From Methanomicrobia archaeon (GTDB lineage Archaea > Halobacteriota > Bog-38 > Methanoflorentales > Methanoflorentaceae): 39,046 bases of DNA. Shown here in pieces: positions 1-8,478 of this stretch (within the stretch, counting starts at the first letter, position 1; the number at the start of each line of letters is the position of its first letter). The notes below the pieces were generated by a model, which saw nothing but the letters and a program-made list of their open reading frames with translations, searched no databases and had not been told where the DNA came from. The translations under genes and the position numbers were made by a program. Where the stretch lies: contig JACWML010000024.1 in assembly GCA_015661395.1 (NCBI GenBank), positions 1 to 39,046 on the forward strand, written 5' to 3'.

Positions 1-2
1 AT

Positions 3-275
3 CTCAGCAGCTATCCCTATAAACTCCTCTTAAGACGCTTAGGCCGGCGGTCTCTGACTGTCGTCTTAACGGTCGATGAGGGGGAGTCGCTGCGGAGAAA
101 AGACGACTCTATCAGTTCGGCGGACCTGATACAGAGACGAAAGCTGTACTTGTCGGTAGCTCGAGAACTACGCATTCCCGTGATCGATGCTAAGCCCTCG
201 ATCGAAGTTGTTTGGTCCAATCTCATTAATGTCCTGTGCAGGCAAATCGCGCAGCTTGCGCGAGATCAATCGTAA
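3..275 (+). CDS. C-terminal part of a thymidylate-kinase-like P-loop protein (cut by window edge)
   Basis: The reading frame is open from the window edge to the TAA at 273-275, so the N-terminus with the P-loop lies outside. About 90 residues are visible. The order of a beta strand (SLTVVLTVDEGESLRRK), a short linker (DDSISSADLIQRR), a helix (LYLSVARELRIPVIDA) and a final amphipathic helix resembles the LID-to-C-terminus part of nucleoside-monophosphate kinases of the thymidylate kinase family. A second, complete member of this broad family lies at 32351-32983. Such kinase-like proteins are often found in archaeal and bacterial polysaccharide loci, where their substrate is usually unknown. 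The assignment rests on this C-terminal pattern only. A true dTMP kinase, or another P-loop kinase, is possible. Confidence 0.55.
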   Translation, partial: LSSYPYKLLLRRLGRRSLTVVLTVDEGESLRRKDDSISSADLIQRRKLYLSVARELRIPVIDAKPSIEVVWSNLINVLCRQIAQLARDQS

Positions 276-751
276 AAAGAAGCGAAAAGCCTCGTCGCTA
301 GTCTTGCGGCGATGCACGACGGCGAAGGAAGAGTCGAGAAGCTCTCTGGTCTCGCAGAGTCAAGTCACAAGAGTTACCGGAAGACTTTCTTAGGGATAAA
401 CATTGGAATGCAGCGATTGAGTCGATTTAGTCGCATTTGACGTCAAGCACAAAAGAACGGTTTGAATCTCTGCAGAAGAAACTGATGGCTGTCTATTCGT
501 GGACACGCCAAATGTGTAACCACATGTTCGGCGAGTCCGATACGAGATCATGTGGGTGCTAAATTTCTCCTAGCTTATTTTCAAACTAGAATCGCGAATG
601 ATCCTATGAATCTGCATGGCGCAGCGCGGCCCGATTCTTCTGGTCGGCTCAAGCCGCTAACCGGTCTCGTTTTTCTTGGGGGGTGTCTTCAAAGCCTCAC
701 ATCTCGAGAATGGCGGCACATTCACCTGAATTGCGCTTACTTGGAAACATT
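276..751. other. Gap without a supported gene
   Basis: The frame of the upstream kinase-like gene stays open after its stop until about 425 and reads as a hydrophilic helix-like peptide. A neighbouring frame then continues with another hydrophilic stretch (SSTKERFESLQKKL) that ends near 563. This could be a decayed gene, but I recognise no family in it. The last part, 683-751, is a possible but unlikely N-terminal extension of the next gene. Confidence 0.4.
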
Positions 752-1930
752 ATGTATCACCAGCGCCTATACCGGCCTGTGAGTCCTAAGTCGGTCATAA
801 GTGGGCCTCGGGTCGTCGTGGTCTCCTTCCCTTGGAGGGCGGAAAGCCCCTACCTCTTTCTAGCCGATTTGTTGCGCATCCTTGATCCTATTGCGTCCGA
901 GATCACGCTGATTGATGGTAACACGGCGGAAGTCGCTCTTCCTTCAAACAAAATTAACACGCGGGACATTGGCATTCGTTTGCATTATCTCAAAGAGATC
1001 AAGCCCACGTTGTATTCGGCCTTACAATGGGTCCTAAAATGCGTCGCAGCACAGTTGCTAACGAGTATCGAGCTCATAAGAACGCGAACAGATACGGATG
1101 TTGTGTTATTTTATATGGCCTATCCGCAGTTTCTGGTACCGCTGTTGGTTGCTACGTTCATGAAGAAGAAAACGATTGAGGTCGTAACCCGGGGCAGATT
1201 TGACTCGTTCAGTGCCAAGATCGCGCGCTTGCAAGATCCCCTCTTCTTCACATTGCTGAGCGGGATCTCGCCAGAAACAGAAGCTGTATCGAAGGAATTT
1301 GAGCTACAGAAGTACAGTTACAAAGTGCTTCCCACGGGTAGCAGGTTTGTCGATGCGGTCAAATACGCGGCAAAAACGGAGCTGGGTGAAAGGGACAACG
1401 TAGTCGGATATTTGGGCAGACTTCGCCCGGAGAAAGGTGTAATGAATTTGGTAACCGCTGCGCTTACGATGCACGATGAAGGATCTGAAATTGAATTCGC
1501 CATAGCTGGTGATGGAGCTCTCAGAGAAGAAATTGACAAGAAAACAGGGCTCGACAAGAGGATAACAACGCTCGGGTGGATACCAAAGCAGCTAGTCCCC
1601 GACTATTTGAACAGTCTCAAGCTACTTATCCTGCCAACAGAACTGGAAGCCTTGCCCACAGTACTCCTCGAAGCAATGGCGTGCGGTACACCAGTTTTGA
1701 CTACGGAAGTTGGTGGAGCATTAGACTTAGTCAAGGACGAAGATACCGGGTTTATCTTGACAGATAACTCGCCTCAATCAATTCGGGCAAACATCGTCAG
1801 AGTGCTAGAGCATCCGCACCTCGAAGCCATTACCGTAAAGGCACGGCGAGTCGTTGAGCAGCAGTACAGCTACGCCGCAGCAGTGGCGAGATATCGGCGC
1901 ATATTAGCGCTGGAGGCAGGATATGGATAG
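752..1930 (+). CDS. Glycosyltransferase family 4 (GT-B fold), paralogue of 36087-37280
   Basis: Predicted cytoplasmic or membrane-associated glycosyltransferase that would move a sugar from a nucleotide-sugar donor to a growing surface glycan. The C-terminal Rossmann domain is clear: VVGYLGRLRPEKGVMNLV begins the donor-binding half, and LEALPTVLLEAMACGTPV carries the EX7E motif with both glutamates. The N-terminal half (RVVVVSFPWRAESPYLFLAD, then TLIDGNT and RDIGIRLHYL) matches the protein at 36087-37280 almost segment by segment, so the two are paralogues. In-frame GTG 683 and ATG 710 are upstream, but ATG 752 gives an N-terminus similar in length to the paralogue, so I chose it. The donor and acceptor sugars cannot be read from the sequence. 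The family call is firm. Confidence 0.88.
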   Translation: MYHQRLYRPVSPKSVISGPRVVVVSFPWRAESPYLFLADLLRILDPIASEITLIDGNTAEVALPSNKINTRDIGIRLHYLKEIKPTLYSALQWVLKCVAAQLLTSIELIRTRTDTDVVLFYMAYPQFLVPLLVATFMKKKTIEVVTRGRFDSFSAKIARLQDPLFFTLLSGISPETEAVSKEFELQKYSYKVLPTGSRFVDAVKYAAKTELGERDNVVGYLGRLRPEKGVMNLVTAALTMHDEGSEIEFAIAGDGALREEIDKKTGLDKRITTLGWIPKQLVPDYLNSLKLLILPTELEALPTVLLEAMACGTPVLTTEVGGALDLVKDEDTGFILTDNSPQSIRANIVRVLEHPHLEAITVKARRVVEQQYSYAAAVARYRRILALEAGYG

Positions 1931-2207
1931 GGGCGTTAGACCGCTTCTCAGTAATTTCTTTTGCGCTCTCTGGAATCCTACTCATCGCGACTAATTTAGC
2001 GGTTTTTCGAGATCTAAGTGTCATAAGGCAAGTCTTAGTCGCCATCTCATTCTTTCTGCTGCCTGGGCTGGTTATCCTCGATCTTTTGAAAATCTGGGGA
2101 TGCGACAAACAACGGACGCAATCAAATTGCTGAATGCGAATGGATACGAACCATTCTATATCTCTGATAATCGAAAAGAGTATTCATTCGTGCGTCAGGC
2201 CTTGTGA
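1930..2207 (+). pseudogene. N-terminal fragment of an archaeal polytopic membrane protein (DUF2206/DUF1616-like)
   Basis: Just past the GT4 stop, one frame stays open to a TGA at 2131-2133 and encodes two hydrophobic segments: DRFSVISFALSGILLIATN and RQVLVAISFFLLPGLVILD, followed by LLKIWG. The pair of helices ending in a PG-hydrophobic-L-K-I pattern resembles the start of archaeal DUF1616/DUF2206 membrane proteins (compare FVFLIPGYTLIAAIFP in the intact gene at 10762). No good start codon is visible and the rest of the protein is missing. Another frame (2100-2207, MRQTTDAIKLLNANGYEPFY...) follows and may be an unrelated scrap. I read this as a broken gene. Confidence 0.4.
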
Positions 2208-2292
2208 GGTATTCACACCTGAAAAAAGGCAACAAGGATAGGATGGCACAGGATCCTCCCAATCCTATCTCGAGCCTCTTCGGAACACCTTT

Positions 2293-3525
2293 CTAGATTC
2301 GTGTTAACGTCCACCCCATATATATGGAGACAAAGGCTGCTGAAGCTAACCACACGTATCCCAGCCCGATCAATCCATACCGTAGAAGAGCAAGATAGCC
2401 GAATGCGATAATCAGTATAGCCATTGACGAGTAGACTAGATTAACGCTCCTAACATCCTTCTGAATTCGCTTGACGGTGATTCCCAGATCAATTACTGCA
2501 AGAAATATGCTTGACAACGCGAGAAGCTGCAGCATCAAAAATGCTTGCTCCGAGTATTGCTTCCCAAATAGCAGCAGCAGTTTATCCCCGAATAGCAGCA
2601 TGATTAGAAGAAGCGGAATAAGAATCGCAAAAGTGAGCCTCAAAGATTTACCGACATTTTCCTTGATCGGTAAATCGTGCGATCCTTCAACAAGCAATGA
2701 CATGCCTACCGAGCTTGAAACCAAGCTAAGTGCCGCCGCCAAAGAATATGCAACGAAGAAATAGGCAGTCGCGTCAGCGCCAACAGTATTCACGATGAGT
2801 ATGGGGACGACTGTTTGAGGGAGCATTCCCAAGATGCCGGCTGTATAATTGCCAAAAGAGAACGGTGCGATCTCTTTCAGGAGTCGTCTGCTGATTCTGA
2901 ACCGTGACACTAGGCCCAATCGGTAGAGCCAAAAAGCGCTTATTAACAGCGTGACTATGAGCGTGACATCAAATGAAATGAAAATGCCGAGTGTTGTCAG
3001 CGAGACTAGAAGGAGCAAGAGAGGAATTCGGAGCCCGAGCACGAGACCTTGTAGTAGATATAGGTCGCCCTTTCGCATAGCGATCATTGTGTTACCCTGC
3101 ACAATGACCGTGGCGTACAGGCAAGCATAGGCCAAGAATGCTAACAGAAACGTGCCTTGACGGAGGAATGCAAGCGCTGGAGAGAGGAATGGCAACATAA
3201 GAAGAAACGCAGCGGTCAGCACGAATGCCACTGACACGACGATCGATGTGACCGTGTCGTACAGGGCAGATTTTTCTGCTGATTGGGGCACGAAACGGAG
3301 AAGCCCTATGTCTAAGCCTAAACGCGAAAGGCTTATGATAAGAGATCCCGCTGCAATTGCGGCCGCTGCGAGTCCTATTGCGCCTGTCGATAGAAGTCGT
3401 GCTCCCACAATCCAGAATACGAGGCCGAAAACATTAGTAAAAGCTGAATTCAGCATTATGGTTATCGAGTTTCGATAAAGCGGTTCTCGATAGTACTTGC
3501 TTAAATTGAGAGACTTGCCGATCAT
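2293..3525 (-). CDS. Polysaccharide/oligosaccharide flippase (Wzx/MATE-like MOP superfamily)
   Basis: About 410 residues, mostly hydrophobic, with roughly 12 predicted membrane helices. It opens with an amphipathic segment and YRNSITIMLNSAFTNVFGLV, a typical N-terminus of RfbX/Wzx-type lipid-linked glycan flippases. The expected role is to turn lipid-linked oligosaccharide across the membrane. A further 58 in-frame residues upstream (to 3699) are polar and unlike the family, so I start at the ATG at 3525. No clear Shine-Dalgarno precedes it. It lies alone on the minus strand between GT4 genes on the plus strand, which supports a role in the same surface glycan. The exact substrate is unknown. 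Confidence 0.85.
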   Translation of the reverse strand: MIGKSLNLSKYYREPLYRNSITIMLNSAFTNVFGLVFWIVGARLLSTGAIGLAAAAIAAGSLIISLSRLGLDIGLLRFVPQSAEKSALYDTVTSIVVSVAFVLTAAFLLMLPFLSPALAFLRQGTFLLAFLAYACLYATVIVQGNTMIAMRKGDLYLLQGLVLGLRIPLLLLLVSLTTLGIFISFDVTLIVTLLISAFWLYRLGLVSRFRISRRLLKEIAPFSFGNYTAGILGMLPQTVVPILIVNTVGADATAYFFVAYSLAAALSLVSSSVGMSLLVEGSHDLPIKENVGKSLRLTFAILIPLLLIMLLFGDKLLLLFGKQYSEQAFLMLQLLALSSIFLAVIDLGITVKRIQKDVRSVNLVYSSMAILIIAFGYLALLRYGLIGLGYVWLASAAFVSIYMGWTLTRI

Positions 3526-3842
3526 ACGCGCACATCGTATTCTAGTGAGTTCGACTTTATTCGGCAGGATCAAGTTATAAAGCTGCTGGAAGTGTGCTGC
3601 TAAAATAGATTCATTCGATTTCCTAGAAAGAGATACGACCGATTCGCTTACGCTTCTTGTGACGGCTATTTGAGTGCAATAGCACCGGGAAGTAATCAAG
3701 ATTATTTTTCAACCGGTCAAACTCTAACCGGTCGGGGATCATCAATCAGGCGATCGAAACGCGGCACTCGTACTGACCGGATGGGATTCAAGGCGTCGCA
3801 GCAATAATTCTGCGGTACCTCTGCACAGAACCCCCGTAAGAG

Positions 3843-4101
3843 CTCGTTCACCAAAGCAATCCCGTTTTCGACAATTCTGGCCCTCTCGTTTGAAAAAGCT
3901 AGTATTTTATGTTGCTTTCGGTTATGATCTCGGCTCGGTGTTTCTGAGGAGAAAGCCAGTCTCTCCGTTCTTCAGCAGGTCTGTAATGGCGCCGATCGGA
4001 GTAGCCAGTGCAAGACTACCGCACGCCATTGCTTCTGCTAAGATGGTCGGAGAAGCATCTTCGGCCGTGATAAGAACTAGTAACTTCATTTGATTTTGCA
4101 A
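3843..4101 (-). pseudogene. Decayed C-terminal fragment of a GT4 glycosyltransferase
   Basis: Read on the minus strand, MKLLVLITAEDASPTILAE, AMACGSLALATPIGAITDLL and GETGFLLRNTEP match the donor-binding C-terminus of the GT4 proteins at 752 and 36087. The frame stops at 3922. A shifted frame then continues with FSNERARIVENGIALVNE, which is the usual last helix of these enzymes. The N-terminal half is absent. This is a third relative of the GT4 pair, broken by truncation and a frameshift. Confidence 0.72.
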
Positions 4102-4295
4102 TCTGGAAGGTCGTCTCCGATCCAGCAAGTAACGGTTACGTCAGCACACAGCGCGTTCTTTATCTTTGCACATTGCTCGACTACGTTCGTTGCACTTCTG
4201 AAACTCGGCACGCAAAAAGCCCTCATTCGTTCTTTGTTCAGATTTGAGGGCGTCCTTAAGGTCTATCACGTTGAGCGCGTGCTCAAGGTCTTTTG

Positions 4296-4452
4296 CTATG
4301 AGGGCGACCTCGCCACTTCGGGCTTAGACGTGAGATACTCCTCTAATGCTTCCGATACAAAAATGAGAGCGGCTTACCCCTTTAGCTTCTGCTTCGTTAT
4401 CTATGCGTTCAATAAGCGCGGGGTCGATTGAAACGGTTAGTATCTTAAGCAT
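4296..4452 (-). pseudogene. Frameshifted ribbon-helix-helix (CopG/Arc-like) DNA-binding protein
   Basis: From ATG 4452 on the minus strand the product starts MLKILTVSIDPALIERIDNE, then AEAKGVSRSHFCIG, the beta strand, helix and helix start of a small RHH repressor or antitoxin. That frame ends at 4324. The next frame holds the expected second helix (EALEEYLTSKPEVARSPS) down to 4296, so a one-base slip has split the gene. A good ribosome-binding site (GAGGT) lies about 6-10 bases upstream of the ATG, so initiation signals outlived the reading frame. No toxin partner is recognisable nearby. Confidence 0.6.
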
Positions 4453-4999
4453 AATCTAATACCTCGATAAAAATACGCTCTTAATGAATGCTTGAATTAT
4501 ATAGATGAGTGCAATTAATCGCGCCCCGGCATTAGTACGCCGTGCCTCACCCGTTGTCAACTGCCCTACTTGTAGAATAAGAGGAGCTTGGCCGGTCCGG
4601 ATCTCAGAGCGCCCCCGCGCCGTATTCTTTCTGCTTTTGGTAATTGCTAGTCGTATAGTGCAAAGCAACCTCAAGCCCTGGGATTCTCATAATGTGTCAG
4701 CCTTAGAGCGGAGTCTGTCGCGCCGTTATTTGGTTACAAAACCTAGCTTTGTTTACTGGACGTTAACGGAGCGCGATATGGTCGTATTCATTTCCCGAAA
4801 TAGGCAATTGGGAACAATCGCGTCAACATTTAGCATTTAAACTTAAAATTGTGTTGTTCTGCCTCAAGAAACTCAGCTCTGACGCCGTTAGTGCGCGTAT
4901 CGCTCAAATAAAGAGCGCAGCCGTTCTAGGTCGGTCGCAAACCGCTTCTTTATATGTTCGGGCATCCATATCTATCCGCACTTGTAGCTGGTTGAGCCT
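4453..4999. other. Gap without a supported gene
   Basis: AT-rich around 4455-4505, with TATA-like runs (ATTATATAGATG near 4497) that could serve either direction. A plus-strand frame at 4505-4840 is open for 111 codons, but its product is Arg/Ser/Cys-rich, has no family resemblance and no ribosome-binding site, and I do not call it. Confidence 0.4.
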
Positions 5000-5950
5000 A
5001 TGACCGTAATTTACGATTATGATAACAAGCGAAAAAGGATAGGTGAACTCGTAGAGCGGACGACACCCCGTCTGTATGAAAGGCATCTTTTGCCGACGCA
5101 TATGAAACTACGGGATATAGGCTGCAGAGGGATCATAAAGAGAATCATTGAAGATAGGATGGCACAAAAGCCGTTTCCCTTGTTTACCAAGATCGAGATC
5201 GAGACGCTCAACCGATGCAATAATGATTGTTCGTTCTGCCCCGTCAACAGGAAACTTGACCCAAGGCAGCTGAGCGTCATGGACGAGGACTTGTTAAACT
5301 CATCAATTGCGCAGTTGGCGGATCTCCAATATGAAGGCGAGTTTAGTCTCTTCTCGAATAATGAACCATTGCTCGACCGACGCATCGCTGATTTCTGCAA
5401 AATTGCAAAACAAAAAATTCCAAATGCCACCCACTACTTATACACAAATGGCAAGCTGTTAACCACCGAGTTATTTGAAAAATTGATGAAATACCTGGAT
5501 TTTCTTGTCATTGACAATTACGATAATCAGATGAAGCTTCAAGAACCCGTCAAAGCGATTAATGAACTCGTTCTCACAAACCCAACTTATGGAGAAAAAG
5601 TCGTGATCTACGTGAGAAAGAAAGATCTGATGAGGACTACAAGGGGAGGAAGCGCACCAAACAGAACCAAAATTGCACCGCTGAAGTCGTCTTGTATTTA
5701 CCCGTTCACCCAGATGGTGGTGCGCCCAGATGGCAAAATTAGCCTGTGTTGCAACGATGCCCTCGGAAAAGCAACCTTAGGAGACCTGACGCGGGATTCA
5801 ATCTCTGACGTGTGGAATAGTGACTTGTACTGGGGAGTGAGGCGAAGAATTGTGGAAGGGCGGAAAAACCTTTTTTTGTGCCGCAGTTGTGATGCCCTCG
5901 AGCTTGAGCCATTCAGCGCGTCGGTGAATATGCGTAAGGCTCTATCTTGA
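5000..5950 (+). CDS. Radical SAM/SPASM domain protein
   Basis: A 316-residue iron-sulfur enzyme. Cys73, Cys77 and Cys80 (NRCNNDCSFCP) form the CX3CX2C site that holds the 4Fe-4S cluster which cleaves S-adenosylmethionine. GEFSLFSNNEPLLD and HYLYTNGKLL are the usual strand motifs of the partial TIM barrel. The C-terminal part has a SPASM-type auxiliary cluster region: Cys232 (SCIYPF), Cys250-251 (GKISLCCND) and Cys294/Cys297 (LCRSC), with the family's typical VRPDGKISLCC. SPASM proteins modify peptides, sugars or cofactors. In a glycan locus a sugar or lipid substrate is plausible but is inference. It stands alone, with long gaps on both sides, and no clear ribosome-binding site was seen. Confidence 0.9.
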   Translation: MTVIYDYDNKRKRIGELVERTTPRLYERHLLPTHMKLRDIGCRGIIKRIIEDRMAQKPFPLFTKIEIETLNRCNNDCSFCPVNRKLDPRQLSVMDEDLLNSSIAQLADLQYEGEFSLFSNNEPLLDRRIADFCKIAKQKIPNATHYLYTNGKLLTTELFEKLMKYLDFLVIDNYDNQMKLQEPVKAINELVLTNPTYGEKVVIYVRKKDLMRTTRGGSAPNRTKIAPLKSSCIYPFTQMVVRPDGKISLCCNDALGKATLGDLTRDSISDVWNSDLYWGVRRRIVEGRKNLFLCRSCDALELEPFSASVNMRKALS

Positions 5951-6389
5951 GGCAGACGCATGGTCAAGCGACGGGCTTATTAATTGATGCACATTGCTGT
6001 TTACGCGATGACAAACTCGGTTGTGCCTTGAAATCATTCAGCCGACGACCATTTCAGAGAAGCTTTTAACAGACCCGTATGTTTTTTTAGCCACTGACGT
6101 ACTGCTCTGCTTCCGGGGTCAGCAGTCTGTAAGCAAGATGTTGGTACATCGCATGCGAATTGAAACAGCATAACGAGGCAGATCAGATGTTAGCTAGCTT
6201 CACCTCTCAAGATCAGTTGTGCGTAACCCAGAAAACTGCGCCGAATGCTGCGTGGCAATGCACGCCCGAGTTCGTAACGTTAACGATATGACTCTCTTGT
6301 TACACGAAAGCCAAGCATGGCTTGTTTACGCCAGAAGGATGAGATAGTAGGACCGAATCTGTCTGTCTAAACGATGGTGTGCGGACCTG
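5951..6389. other. Gap without a supported gene
   Basis: Separates the convergent radical-SAM gene and the minus-strand deacetylase. I see no coding pattern, RNA gene or strong terminator in it. Confidence 0.4.
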
Positions 6390-7148
6390 CTAGCGTGTTT
6401 GCAGAGTTCTCAGGAACTCACCTGTAGTCATATACGACACTCCTCTAAAAATGCGCGTGTACGCAAGCAGGTCTTCAAGTTCATCCCACAACCGCAAACG
6501 TTCAATTTCCCACGAATGTCCCCACAGATGAAACATGCCTCCGTATTGATGTACGTAGTCAAAGTATGCTTTTGCTAGGTCTATCCAGGGTTTTCCCACG
6601 TTTCTCAGCAACACAGAGATTCCAGCCAAGTGCGCAAAGGCCCTGCCGCGGATGATGTTCCCTGTCGCCTTCCCCAATGAATTCGGGTACACTTGTAAAG
6701 TGGTCCACAGCGTATAGGGGCTTAAGGGACGGCCGATGCGGAAACATTGCGTGGTCCTCGCTGCAACAAAACCACATTCCTTAACCAGATCGATTGTCTC
6801 GCTGGTGTACTTGCCTTCAGGATACGCAAAAAGTTCGATTTCTTGGTCAAGAATGGCGCTCAAATATTCTTTCCCTCCGAGGATCTCACCCTTTGCTTCA
6901 GCAGGCGATAAGGTATCTAGGCGACGATGGGTCAACGTATGGGCTCCGATCTCAAAATCTCTGGCTAGTTTCTTGAGCTCATTTTCGTCAATTAGGTCCA
7001 ATGGATCACAGCGTTGCGGGACATAAAAAGTACCGTTGATTTGATATCTGTTGAGCAGTTTCGATAATTCATTGTCTAGTATTGAGCCGTCATCCCAACT
7101 GGTGATGACTACGCACGCTTTTCGCGTTTCGGGGCGCTGCCTATTCAA
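6390..7148 (-). CDS. Polysaccharide deacetylase (NodB homology, carbohydrate esterase 4-like)
   Basis: A 252-residue metal-dependent deacetylase-type domain. VVITSWDDGS (Asp19, Asp20) is motif 1 with the catalytic base and metal aspartate. IGAHTLTHRRL (His70, His74) is motif 2, the HX3H metal site. FAYPEGKY (about 107-114) fits motif 3, and MFHLWGHSWEIE (His207, His211) supplies the C-terminal motif. There is no signal peptide, so it probably acts on a cytoplasmic or lipid-linked sugar, or belongs to the branch with non-acetyl substrates. The FHLWGHSWEI form is typical of archaeal and bacterial glycan-cluster members. Likely role: removing an N-acetyl group during surface glycan synthesis. 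The substrate is inferred from context only. Confidence 0.88.
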   Translation of the reverse strand: MNRQRPETRKACVVITSWDDGSILDNELSKLLNRYQINGTFYVPQRCDPLDLIDENELKKLARDFEIGAHTLTHRRLDTLSPAEAKGEILGGKEYLSAILDQEIELFAYPEGKYTSETIDLVKECGFVAARTTQCFRIGRPLSPYTLWTTLQVYPNSLGKATGNIIRGRAFAHLAGISVLLRNVGKPWIDLAKAYFDYVHQYGGMFHLWGHSWEIERLRLWDELEDLLAYTRIFRGVSYMTTGEFLRTLQTR

Positions 7149-8478
7149 TTAACCGCCCCAACGGATGAATTAAACGTGCTTTGAGTGCGCCTTTGGTATT
7201 CTGCTGCATATTAAGTTTCATTTTGCCCCCTTAGAGGATTTTGGTCAACGAGCGGATTACTCAACCGGCTAAGCAAATACGTCAACAATTAGGTCGACGT
7301 ATAATAATCTATCTTACTAACTATCGTGCGAACACGATGACGCTCGTGTCGAGCTGGTTCTCGGGCAAATATCCCGTCTTCACTATTCTCCGTTCTGCAC
7401 TTGAATCGCGTCCGGCGTCGTTCTTAAGGATCTCTGCGCTGTATTGTGCGTAAGACACGTGACGCGGCTTCATACCACAGCGCGTTAAAACGGAAGTTAC
7501 ACCATTCGAATGTTCGGATGGTAGCTCGCATCGGTTATTCAGCGAAAATCTTGCATGCGGTCCTTCTCGCTAGGTATACTGCGCGGGTCGTCGTTTACTA
7601 AGAACCCACTAGGAATCAAGTTGCTTAACGTGCACTCAGAGTAGGTGCCGGGGTTGCCAATGTTGCTTGACAAGATCTTCTATAGATACAACGAAGCACG
7701 TGCGCAACCTTGATCTCGTCAGATGAAAGGTCGGCCTCGTGAAATACGATACGGCACCACGGTTTTTGCAGTTAGTGCAGAGTCGCGCGTTCTTTGGTCC
7801 CAACGACGGTTGTCTCAAGTGAAATTGTTTTGTCGTCGCCCGTCGTCGGCCCGCCCGTGCTTGTTCTCAAATGAACTACGCTTCGTGCGCTGTGTCGCGT
7901 ATGAGCGATCGTGCACGTGTTTTCTCTGGTATATTACACACAGCGCCTTTCTACGCGCTGTCGTCTCTCGCGTTTCACCGATACTTTCGAAGATATGGCT
8001 ATGAGCTAGGTGAAAGGGGTCTCCGAGCCGGGATAGTATCAACTGACGTGCGTATCGTCGAGCATCGCGCAGCGTTCAGAGGACGCCTCGCTGGGGTGGT
8101 TTTTTAATGTGTTTTTTCGTGGGTTCGATCTCTCGTCTGTCCGGATGGGTGGTCGCAAAAAGTCTTGACAAAATGCAGCATTGCGGATTGTCGCGACGAC
8201 TCGAGAAGTATATGTCTCGTGCTTTGATTTTGACGTTGTTTGGTGACTCTCGGCACAGATGAAAAACGAGAAGCTGATCCGAAATCATCACGTAAAAACT
8301 TAAGTATGATTTCAACCCAATCGGTTCCAGTAGGGGCTTTTTTTGAGCCTGTACGCAGTTTCAATCAAAGCGACGTAGAAGAGGCATCGACTAACGCGTC
8401 GAAGAAACTTAAGATAAAGAAGATGTTCCTAACTGCAGGTTCTTTCTGACAGCTGCTGACAAAACGGGAGTAAACACG
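7149..8478. other. Long gap (1.3 kb) without a supported gene
   Basis: All frames are broken within about 100 codons, and the longest translations are Arg/Ser/Cys-rich with no motif I recognise. It may be decayed coding sequence. No tRNA, CRISPR-type repeat or clear insertion-sequence end was seen. Confidence 0.4.

Noticed and set aside
2293-3699. 468-residue form of the flippase
   Set aside because: The extra 58 residues are polar and do not resemble the family's N-terminus.
4505-4840. Plus-strand frame of 111 codons
   Set aside because: No ribosome-binding site, no family pattern, composition biased to Arg and Ser.
7723-8004. Plus-strand frame of 93 codons
   Set aside because: No motif and overlapping open frames on the opposite strand; treated as noise in a long gap.
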